Assembly (NCBI GenBank): GCA_020355145.1
Contig: CP070660.1
Span: forward strand, 98,480-106,385
Length of the DNA: 7,906 bases
DNA from: Deltaproteobacteria bacterium
GTDB taxonomy: Bacteria > Desulfobacterota > DSM-4660 > Desulfatiglandales > B25-G16
Reading direction: 5' to 3'
Shown here: one piece after another, positions 1 to 5,813 of the stretch
How positions within the stretch are numbered: the stretch's first letter is position 1
Layout of the letters: each line of letters starts with the position of its first letter
The notes under the pieces: generated by a model
Seen by the model: only the letters and a program-made list of their open reading frames with translations
What the model was told of the DNA's origin: nothing
Databases searched by the model: none
Position numbers and translations under genes: made by a program

Positions 1-798
1 AATACCTGGGAAACCATAGAAGGCACAGAACATGCAGTCCATGTGGGGGCCGATGCAGCCCTTCTGGTAGATCCTTATTACAATGGGCCCAGCTCCCTTG
101 AGATCCGCAAGGAATATGTGGCCCCTGTGGCAGAGAAGTTTCCCCAGATTCAAATCATCCCGTATGTAATCCCGGGACGAACTGGTACACAGCTTCTCCC
201 CGAAGACCTTGCTGTACTCCATAGGCAATTTGCCAATATGAGCGCGGTTAAGGAGGCTACAGGAGACATAGAGAATATGAGACGCACCAGGGAGTGCTGT
301 GGGGAGGACTTTACGATCCTTTCCGGCGATGATGACAAGACCTTTCCCATGATGACCGATCCGGTCATCAAGGCAAGCGGGGTGATCTCGGTAGCCTCCA
401 ACATAGCCCCCAAGGCTGTCCAGGAAATGACCACGATCCTCAATGAAGGGAAAAGGGCTGAAGGAGAAAAACTCATGGTCGCCTTGAGGCCCCTTTTTGG
501 GATTGTGACCGTAAAAACCCAGGAGGAGACCCCTTACGGGACAGTGACCTGTCGTGCCAGAAATCCCCTCGCCACAAAGACCCTTATGGCTATACTCGGC
601 ATGCCATCTGGGCCATGCCGCCAGCCCCTGGGCAAGATGACCAAGAAAGGGATTGATGTCGTATTGGAGGCAGGCCGCACGGTGTGGAAGAATAACCCAG
701 AGATCCTGAAACCGATCGCCGATTTCTTTGACGTAGATATCGAAGCCAGGCTCTATGACGAGTCAATCCTGACAGGGCTGACCTATGATCAATATTAG
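1..798 (+). CDS. dapA: Dihydrodipicolinate synthase (DapA) family protein, 5' end outside window
   Basis: The frame is open from base 1 to TAG at 796-798, giving 265 residues with the N-terminus missing. Family members are class I aldolase-fold enzymes; DapA condenses pyruvate with aspartate semialdehyde in lysine and diaminopimelate synthesis in the cytoplasm. Visible landmarks, numbered from the first codon here, are DPYYN at 24-28 (catalytic tyrosine), PGRTG with the substrate-binding arginine at about 60, VKEATGD with the Schiff-base lysine at about 84, LSGDDDKTF, and GVISVASNIAPK. The N-terminal Thr-Thr region cannot be seen. The tail after the barrel is long and ends DQY. It is GC-richer than the following genes and uses CGN arginine codons more often. 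Other lyases of the superfamily (N-acetylneuraminate or keto-deoxy sugar type) share the fold. Bona fide DapA is favoured by the motifs but not proven. Confidence 0.85.
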   Translation, partial: NTWETIEGTEHAVHVGADAALLVDPYYNGPSSLEIRKEYVAPVAEKFPQIQIIPYVIPGRTGTQLLPEDLAVLHRQFANMSAVKEATGDIENMRRTRECCGEDFTILSGDDDKTFPMMTDPVIKASGVISVASNIAPKAVQEMTTILNEGKRAEGEKLMVALRPLFGIVTVKTQEETPYGTVTCRARNPLATKTLMAILGMPSGPCRQPLGKMTKKGIDVVLEAGRTVWKNNPEILKPIADFFDVDIEARLYDESILTGLTYDQY

Positions 799-812
799 GA
801 GGAAGTAAAATA
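797..812 (+). promoter_or_regulatory. Orphan ribosome binding site after dapA, next to an ATA codon
   Basis: AGGAGG at 797-802 overlaps the dapA stop codon and is followed after 7 nt by ATA at 810-812. From that ATA a 26-codon frame runs to TGA at 888-890. The spacing is ideal for translation initiation, but there is no ATG, GTG or TTG in place. I read it as the remnant of a lost downstream gene start, or as chance; use of ATA as a start is possible but rare. Confidence 0.3.
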
Positions 813-836
813 GGCAAAGAAAGAAACCTTCTTTCT

Positions 837-850
837 GGCGAAGCTTCGCC
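837..850. repeat. 14-bp perfect palindrome GGCGAAGCTTCGCC
   Basis: The sequence GGCGAAGCTTCGCC is its own reverse complement and lies about 40 bp after the dapA stop. No T-run follows, so it is not a typical intrinsic terminator. It could be a protein-binding site, a processing hairpin, or the outer part of the composite repeat that follows. Confidence 0.5.
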
Positions 851-900
851 TCAAACCGTCGAGGTATTTAAACTGTTACAAAAATCGAAATGAAAGATTT

Positions 901-1098
901 TTCACCGCAGGGACGCAAAGGACGCAGAGATGATTCTTCTTTTTCTTTACCGCTGAGACGCCGGCAAAGAAAAATGAGCATGCCCTTCAGGCAGGATTTG
1001 ACTGATTCGAATAACTAATGCGAAGCATCGGAATTTTTCCTTTTCTGCCCTCTCAGCAGAAAAGGAAAAATAGCTTCCTTTGCGATCTCTGCGTCTCT
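901..1098. repeat. Composite intergenic inverted repeat (ACCGCAGGGACGC type)
   Basis: The spacer from 799 to 1192 has no credible gene. Its left part begins TTCACCGCAGGGACGC and contains GACGCAGAGAT at 921-931; the exact reverse complement ATCTCTGCGTC is at 1085-1095. Inside are a 9-bp pair (TTTTTCTTT at 940-948, AAAGAAAAA at 966-974) and a longer hairpin listed separately. From memory this resembles a family of 'CACCGCAGAGACGC' intergenic repeats seen in many environmental bacteria; I could not verify that here. The copy looks decayed, because the right arm departs from the left after CTCT. Confidence 0.6.
1022..1077. repeat. Long hairpin with 16-bp core stem
   Basis: TTTTTCCTTTTCTGC at 1034-1048 and GCAGAAAAGGAAAAA at 1056-1070 are perfect complements around a 7-nt loop. 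A1033 and T1071 extend the stem to 16 bp. After a small internal bulge, GAAGC at 1022-1026 pairs with GCTTC at 1073-1077. The hairpin sits at the centre of the composite repeat. It lacks a T-tail on either strand, so I do not call it a terminator. Confidence 0.6.
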
Positions 1099-1142
1099 AA
1101 CGAAGCGGGTGGTGAGATATTGGTCTAACCCCACACCAAAAC

Positions 1143-1171
1143 TTGACATAAATCATAAGATCTCGGGCTAT
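1143..1171 (+). promoter_or_regulatory. Possible promoter for the fused sugar-enzyme gene
   Basis: A perfect TTGACA lies at 1143-1148. At 17-bp spacing the -10 position (1166-1171, GGCTAT) is a poor match, so this is only a candidate. The box sits immediately after the composite repeat and about 45 bp before the GTG start. A similar TTGACATA followed by AATCATA occurs on the minus strand upstream of the tolC-like gene. Confidence 0.3.
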
Positions 1172-1192
1172 GAAAAGATCTAGAGAGGTATA

Positions 1193-2782
1193 GTGCAAAA
1201 GACTGCTAGAATAGCCGTTGTTGGGACTGGTTATTGGGGAAAGAATCTGGTAAGGAATTTTGCCTCTCTCGACTCACTTACCGCAATATGTGACCTTGAG
1301 GAGAAGGGCCTCTCCTCAATTAAGAGAAGATACCCTGGGTTAAAGACCACTAATTCCTTCTTGGATATCCTATCTGATAACGGTTTAGATGCAGTGGCTA
1401 TATCAACGCCTGCAGAGCTTCATTACCAGATGGCGAGAGATTCCCTATTAGCTGATAAACATGTCCTTGTGGAAAAGCCGTTGGCGTTGAATATGGATCA
1501 AGGAGAAGAACTTTTGGAGCTATCTAATGATAGGAAAAGGATTCTCATGGTAGGGCATCTTCTCCAATATCATCCTGCAGTAATCAAGCTTAAGGGGTTG
1601 GTTAAGGAAGGGGAATTAGGAAAGATTGAATACATTTACTCCAACAGGCTGAATCTCGGTAAGATAAGAAGAGAGGAAAACATCCTCTGGAGCTTTGCGC
1701 CTCACGATATATCGGTCATCTTAAGCCTGACTGGAGAGATGCCAGAGAATGCATCCTCCTTTGGGGGGAATTATCTTCATGAGAAGATTGCTGATGTAAC
1801 ATTAAGTCATCTATCCTTTCCTTCAGGAATAAAGGCACACATCTTTGTAAGCTGGCTACATCCATATAAGGACCAGAGGTTAGTGGTTGTAGGGGATAGA
1901 AAAATGGCCTTGTTCAACGACCTTAACTCAGAGGATAAGCTTATTGTCTACCCCCATACAATAGAATGGAAGGATCATCTCCCCACGCCAGATATGAAGG
2001 AAGGGCAGATAGTTCCTGTTGATCAAGTTGAGCCTTTAAGAGAGGAGTGTCGGCATTTTGTGGAATGTATCGTCAACAATCGCCAGCCCCGGACAGATGG
2101 GATTGAGGGATTAAAGGTCCTAACAGTCCTTCAGGCATGTCAGGAATCCCTGGAGAATAATGGGAAGGTTATCCCTGTTTCAAGGCTTGCTGATTGGAGA
2201 GAAAGAAGGGAAGACATATATTATGTCGATAAGACAAGCATAGTGGATGAGGGGTGCATAATAGGTAGGGGAACAAAGATCTGGCATTTCTCTCATATTA
2301 TCAAGGGAAGTCACATTGGCTATGATTGTAGCATAGGCCAGAACGTAATGATTGGACCACATGTAAAGGTAGGTAATAGGGTAAAGATACAGAATAACGT
2401 CTCTATATACCCTGGGGTAACCCTTGAGGACGGTGTATTCTGTGGCCCTTCTATGGTCTTTACCAATGTCTATAACCCAAGGAGTTATATACCCCGTAAG
2501 GATGAAATTAGACCAACAATGGTTCGAGAGGGGGCTACCTTGGGTGCTAATTCAACTATTCTGTGCGGGCATACAATAGGGAGATTTGCCTTTGTGGCTG
2601 CTGGATCTGTTGTCCTTGATGACATACCAGACTTTGCATTGATAGCCGGAAATCCTGCAGTGATAAAAGGGTGGATTTGCAGGTGCGGTGTTAGACTTGA
2701 ATTTGAAGATGGAATGGCGACCTGCGATGCCTGTGGCCTGAGCTATAAAAAGGAGAAGAATAAGGTCACTATCTTATCCTAA
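1193..2782 (+). CDS. Fused Gfo/Idh/MocA sugar dehydrogenase and WbpD/WlbB-type N-acetyltransferase
   Basis: This 529-residue protein has two enzymes in one chain. Residues 1 to about 335 are a Gfo/Idh/MocA oxidoreductase: Rossmann GTGYWG at 11-16, EKP at 94-96 with the catalytic lysine, and the His-Asp pair at 171-172. This resembles WbpB/WlbA, the NAD-dependent 3-dehydrogenase of UDP-N-acetylglucosaminuronate. Residues about 343-495 are a left-handed beta-helix acyltransferase with hexapeptide repeats and VFCGPSMVFTNVYNPRS, close to WbpD/WlbB as I remember it. The tail carries C496, C498, C511 and C514, resembling a zinc ribbon. The two activities belong to UDP-2,3-diacetamido-hexuronate synthesis for surface polysaccharide, with a transaminase step between them that is not encoded here. 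GTG is chosen because GAGAGG lies just upstream and an in-frame stop precedes it. The gene stands alone between repeats. Exact substrate is inferred. Confidence 0.88.
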   Translation: MQKTARIAVVGTGYWGKNLVRNFASLDSLTAICDLEEKGLSSIKRRYPGLKTTNSFLDILSDNGLDAVAISTPAELHYQMARDSLLADKHVLVEKPLALNMDQGEELLELSNDRKRILMVGHLLQYHPAVIKLKGLVKEGELGKIEYIYSNRLNLGKIRREENILWSFAPHDISVILSLTGEMPENASSFGGNYLHEKIADVTLSHLSFPSGIKAHIFVSWLHPYKDQRLVVVGDRKMALFNDLNSEDKLIVYPHTIEWKDHLPTPDMKEGQIVPVDQVEPLREECRHFVECIVNNRQPRTDGIEGLKVLTVLQACQESLENNGKVIPVSRLADWRERREDIYYVDKTSIVDEGCIIGRGTKIWHFSHIIKGSHIGYDCSIGQNVMIGPHVKVGNRVKIQNNVSIYPGVTLEDGVFCGPSMVFTNVYNPRSYIPRKDEIRPTMVREGATLGANSTILCGHTIGRFAFVAAGSVVLDDIPDFALIAGNPAVIKGWICRCGVRLEFEDGMATCDACGLSYKKEKNKVTILS

Positions 2783-2864
2783 CTCCCTAGCTTGCAAACT
2801 ACAATCGTCCACATTGATATATTAATTATAAAGGTTTTTTTCTTTCTGCAGAGAATAAATTGGA

Positions 2865-3059
2865 GATACGAATATCGAAATTCGAAAAAAATCCGAAATT
2901 CCAATACCAAATGCTTAAGACGTTTAAAACGTTGTTGAATACTACACAGTGTCGAAACAATCTAAACATCAACACAATCATGGTATTTTAGGTTTTGTTT
3001 TGTGGTGATTGTTTCGTATTTCGTGCTTAGAGTTTCGGATTTGCGTGTTGAACACGCAA
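2865..3059. repeat. Decayed TTTCGGATTT-type intergenic inverted repeat
   Basis: No gene is visible from 2783 to 3068. AAATCCGAAA at 2889-2898 is the exact reverse complement of TTTCGGATTT at 3033-3042, and CGAAACAATC (from about 2954) is the reverse complement of GATTGTTTCG (from about 3007). The left side also has tandem variants of CGAATATCG and CGAAATTCG, and ACGTTTaAAACGT at 2920-2932. The right end is a near-palindrome, TTGCGTGTT-G-AACACGCAA, at 3041-3059, 9 bp after the tolC-like stop on the minus strand and without a T-run. I recognise this style of repeat from deltaproteobacterial intergenic regions, from memory only. Confidence 0.55.
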
Positions 3060-3068
3060 TCTTACAAT

Positions 3069-4391
3069 CTACTCGCCCTTTTCGTATCCCATCCCCATAG
3101 CCCTTTCAAGCCTTGCCAAGGCAATATTGTGCTCGCTCAGGGCATTAAAATAGTTTGCCCTTGCCCGTGTGAGCAGGGTCTGGGCGTCCAGGACATCGGT
3201 TGAGGTGGCCACCTGTTGTTTGTATCTTTCCTCATTCATTCTGAAATTCTCCTCTGCCTGGTCCACTGCCTTTCTGGCTACATGAATATACTTCTCCGCG
3301 TCCCTCAAAAATAAATAGGTCTCCCTCACCTCCAACTGGATATTATCCTTGATCTCTTGTAAGAGATATTTAGTCTTTGCCAGTTCTGCCCTGGAAGATG
3401 CCACATCATGCCTGGTCTTTCCCCATTCCCAGAAATTCCACTCTGCCTCTAAGGTTATGGTCCAGTTATCAGGATCTGCTTCCCCGAACACTACCTCCCC
3501 AGTAGTCTTTCTCTGATAATTACCAACTAAGCTCACTGATGGATAATAGCTACTCTTGCTAAATTCCACCCCTTTTTCAGCAGACACTATATTCAAAGAA
3601 ACCTCTTTTATCTCCGCTCTATTTAGTTCAGCCCTTTCCATGCATTGATCAAGGGTCAGCCTCACAGGATGATAATCAAGTATGTCTTTAATCAGTATTT
3701 TTTTGCTAAGTCGCCTTCTTAGCAACTTGTTAAAAACAGATCCCGCAATCTCTACCCGATTCGTTGCCCTGATAAGATCCTGTCTCGCCTCAGCCATCTG
3801 TACCTCGGTTTCCAGGAGGTCATTCTTGGCTATAATCCCTTCATCATAAAATGCCTGGGATACCCTCAAATGGGCCTTTAGTTGCTCAACCGCCTGTCTG
3901 GCTACATTTTCAAGCTTCTTTGCCTTCAATATCTCAAAATATGTCCCCTTTACGTCGAAAATGAGATCTTGGATTGTGATCTCTTTCTGGACCTTAGCTG
4001 TATCAACTCCTAATGAGGCCAACTCCCGTGATATAGTAAGTGCCCATCCGGTAAATAAGGGTTGAGTGCCTGTTAGATTAAATTCGTAGGCATAGGTCTC
4101 CAAGGGAAAAATTTCCCTTGAAAGATACGTAAATCTGGCATCATTAACAGTGTCCCTATCAAGACGGGTATAGGAGTAACTAGTGCTCAGCTTTGGAAAA
4201 AAGTCAGCCTTTCTGGAGCGCTCTTCAAATTCCCTTGCCTTTATCTCTTCTTCTGCTGACTTTACTGATAAGCCCCTCTCCAAGGCAATCCTAATGCTCT
4301 CTTCCATGGTAAGGACATCAGAGGCTATAATCGTTGAAGACCCCACTAGTAAAAAAAATAGGATTCCCAGAAAAATAGATGCATTTCTCAT
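3069..4391 (-). CDS. TolC-family outer membrane efflux protein
   Basis: The 440-residue protein is a complete TolC-like channel, the outer-membrane exit duct of tripartite efflux pumps or type I secretion systems. Residues 1-23 form a signal peptide (positive start, hydrophobic 6-22, likely cut after A23). The internal duplication typical of the family is clear: FFPKLSTSYSYTR at 64-76 mirrors YYPSVSLVGNYQR at 282-294, and the helical stretch at 181-226 (FYDEGIIAKNDLLE) mirrors 390-434 (RYKQQVATSTDVLD). The C-terminus ARLERAMG is characteristic. ATG at 4391 has AAAGGAG 6 nt upstream. No membrane-fusion protein or transporter gene is in the window, so the pump or substrate cannot be named. It is transcribed divergently from the radical SAM genes, and its upstream region carries an unusual inverted-repeat element. 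Confidence 0.92.
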   Translation of the reverse strand: MRNASIFLGILFFLLVGSSTIIASDVLTMEESIRIALERGLSVKSAEEEIKAREFEERSRKADFFPKLSTSYSYTRLDRDTVNDARFTYLSREIFPLETYAYEFNLTGTQPLFTGWALTISRELASLGVDTAKVQKEITIQDLIFDVKGTYFEILKAKKLENVARQAVEQLKAHLRVSQAFYDEGIIAKNDLLETEVQMAEARQDLIRATNRVEIAGSVFNKLLRRRLSKKILIKDILDYHPVRLTLDQCMERAELNRAEIKEVSLNIVSAEKGVEFSKSSYYPSVSLVGNYQRKTTGEVVFGEADPDNWTITLEAEWNFWEWGKTRHDVASSRAELAKTKYLLQEIKDNIQLEVRETYLFLRDAEKYIHVARKAVDQAEENFRMNEERYKQQVATSTDVLDAQTLLTRARANYFNALSEHNIALARLERAMGMGYEKGE

Positions 4392-4405
4392 AATTCTCCT
4401 TTCTA

Positions 4406-4514
4406 TTTACCCCGTTAGAGTCCCCCGTGTGGAAGCCTAAAGATGGTATTCAATCCACCTGCTATGGGCCATTTTTCGCATGGGCTATTGTGCCCGTGTA
4501 CCTAACGGGGTTTA
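4406..4514. mobile_element. MITE-like element (or structured leader) upstream of the tolC-like gene
   Basis: CCCCGTTAG at 4410-4418 and CTAACGGGG at 4502-4510 are perfect inverted ends of a 101-bp segment. TTTA precedes the left end (4406-4409) and follows the right end (4511-4514), as a 4-bp target duplication would. No frame inside looks coding, so a non-autonomous insertion is one reading. Alternatively, in the minus-strand transcript the arms form a 10-bp helix (4409-4418 with 4502-4511) that ends close to the Shine-Dalgarno site. In that RNA the 4502-4510 arm's partner choice could switch, since CCCGT can also pair locally with ACGGG seven nucleotides later. An internal AGGTGG/CCATCT stem is also present. 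The two readings are not exclusive. Confidence 0.4.
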
Positions 4515-4564
4515 CCTACTCCTTTTTCATTTCTTGGGTAGTGCAAGACCCCAACGAATATTCA

Positions 4565-4592
4565 TAAATAGTCTATGATTTATCTATGTCAA
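4565..4592 (-). promoter_or_regulatory. Candidate promoter for the tolC-like gene
   Basis: On the minus strand TTGACA (4587-4592) is followed after 16 bp by TATTTA (4565-4570), a partial -10 match. It would start RNA near 4558 and give a leader of about 165 nt containing the inverted-repeat element. The -35 is perfect, the -10 modest. Confidence 0.4.
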
Positions 4593-4607
4593 GAAAATAA
4601 TAGATAG

Positions 4608-4621
4608 TATAATTGAATTAT
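4608..4621 (+). promoter_or_regulatory. Candidate -10 box and overlapping palindrome for the radical SAM genes
   Basis: TATAAT at 4608-4613 is a perfect -10 box, placing a start near 4620 and a leader of about 45 nt before the TTG codon at 4665. No good -35 lies at 16-18 bp, which suggests activator dependence or a false positive. The 13-bp palindrome ATAATT-G-AATTAT at 4609-4621 overlaps the -10 and could be an operator. Confidence 0.4.
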
Positions 4622-4664
4622 CTCTTTAAAAAGGTTTTAACCAATCTCATCCAGGAGCGGACTA

Positions 4665-5711
4665 TTGGCGCAAGAGGTGGTCAACCCCCAGGGTAAGTGC
4701 AGGTTAAAAGAAGAAGGATTTGACTCCGGAAGCTGTATGGTGGGTTATAAGACAGGGAGGATCAGCAGGGCCTGCAGGGTTACCCTTAGATGGGAGGGGA
4801 ATTTACCTTTCCGGCTTATGAAATCTGCTCATCTATCAAGGCCTGAGCATTATTTTTCTATTTATCAATCCGGATGTAACTTTAGTTGCAAGAAATGCCA
4901 TTCGTGGTATTTCACTAGGTATGCCTCCGGAGAGTGGATGTCGCCGAAGGATATAGGCGTATTGGCAAGGGATTATATAAAAACCATCACATATTGGGAG
5001 TCCAGGGAGAGGGCGACCAGTTTCCATGCACATGATCTATGTCGCTCCTGTGGATTATGCGTTACAGGGAAAAGGAGATCTCAGTATTGTCCCGGGGTAT
5101 TAGAACCTGATCAGGTAATCCCCTCACCCCAGGGGTGGGGACCAGCCAGGAATATCATCGGCTTTACAGGAGGTGACATGGCCTGCCAGCCAGAATTTTA
5201 CTGCTTGGCCTCAGAGGAGGTTAAAGGACAAAGAGAGGATCTCTGGGTTCTCTTTGAGACCAATGGGTATGGACTTACCCCGAGAAATCTGGACAGGTTT
5301 AAGGCCTCTGGAATTGACGCATTCTGGTTGGATATCAAGGCCCATGATGATGCCCTCCATCGAAGATTGACAGGTTGCTCTAATGAGTGGATATTAAGGC
5401 TTCCTTACGAGATAAAGAAAAGGGACTTTGTCCTTGAGGTGCTCTCCCTTTTTATCCCTGGCTGGGTAGAGACAGATCAGATAGAAAAGATAGCCCAGAT
5501 CCTCGCAGGGGTAGATCCCCAGATCCCATTTACAATTCTCGCCTTCTTTCCAGAATATCAACTAAAGGGGGTTCCCTCTCCTAATCTTGGGCAGATGCTA
5601 GAGGCTTACGAAAGGGTAAAGGATAGAGGGCTTAAGAATGTGAGATTGGGAAACATCGGTATATTCGTAAGAACAGAGGAGGAGTTTGAATTATTGAGAG
5701 ATCTATTATGA
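4665..5711 (+). CDS. Radical SAM protein related to PflA-type activating enzymes, with a ferredoxin-like insertion
   Basis: The 348-residue protein has the radical SAM motif CNFSCKKC, so C71, C75 and C78 ligate the 4Fe-4S cluster that cleaves S-adenosylmethionine. A GGD (169-171) stands where the usual GGE is found, and FWLDIKAHDDALHRRLTG at 220-237 is typical of the pyruvate formate-lyase activase-like (COG1180) group. The FFPEY...RLGN stretch near the C-terminus recalls the AmmeMemoRadiSam branch. Between the first motif and GGD lies an insertion with C126, C129, C132 and C142-P, a ferredoxin-like CX2CX2CX9CP pattern suggesting an auxiliary cluster. Further cysteines are C12, C24, C37, C174 and C180. 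TTG at 4665 is chosen because AGGAG lies 7 nt upstream; ATG at 4737 is a weaker alternative. It probably shares a transcript with the next radical SAM gene. Substrate unknown. Confidence 0.85.
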   Translation: MAQEVVNPQGKCRLKEEGFDSGSCMVGYKTGRISRACRVTLRWEGNLPFRLMKSAHLSRPEHYFSIYQSGCNFSCKKCHSWYFTRYASGEWMSPKDIGVLARDYIKTITYWESRERATSFHAHDLCRSCGLCVTGKRRSQYCPGVLEPDQVIPSPQGWGPARNIIGFTGGDMACQPEFYCLASEEVKGQREDLWVLFETNGYGLTPRNLDRFKASGIDAFWLDIKAHDDALHRRLTGCSNEWILRLPYEIKKRDFVLEVLSLFIPGWVETDQIEKIAQILAGVDPQIPFTILAFFPEYQLKGVPSPNLGQMLEAYERVKDRGLKNVRLGNIGIFVRTEEEFELLRDLL

Positions 5712-5715
5712 GCTT

Positions 5716-5756
5716 CGAAAAGTTCTTTCGGATTCAATAAGTTGTAGAAATTCCGA
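5716..5756. repeat. Small inverted repeats in the spacer between the radical SAM genes
   Basis: CGAAA (5716-5720) and TTTCG (5726-5730) form a 5-bp hairpin, and TCGGA (5728-5732) pairs with TCCGA (5752-5756). The GAAATTCCGA wording recalls the larger repeat at 2865-3059, so this may be a short remnant. The stem is too weak and lacks the T-run of a terminator. Confidence 0.3.
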
Positions 5757-5813
5757 GATATGTAGATTAATGATTAAAGAGGGAATAGGCTTAGAGAAGC
5801 ACAGGGCAAGACG

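Noticed and set aside
150..476. Minus-strand 108-codon open frame
   Set aside because: It is antisense to the conserved dapA core, with no recognisable domain.
1034..1071. Long hairpin considered as a rho-independent terminator for dapA
   Set aside because: The stem is AT-rich and has no following T-run on either strand; it sits more than 230 bp after the stop, inside a repeat.
901..1098. Repeats considered as a CRISPR array
   Set aside because: They are inverted and nested, not regularly spaced direct repeats, and there are no cas genes.
2828..2845. T-run after the sugar-enzyme gene considered as a terminator
   Set aside because: No GC-rich stem precedes it.
3009..3203. Plus-strand 64-codon open frame crossing the end of the tolC-like gene
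   Set aside because: It begins in a decayed repeat and continues antisense to tolC; no domain or ribosome site.
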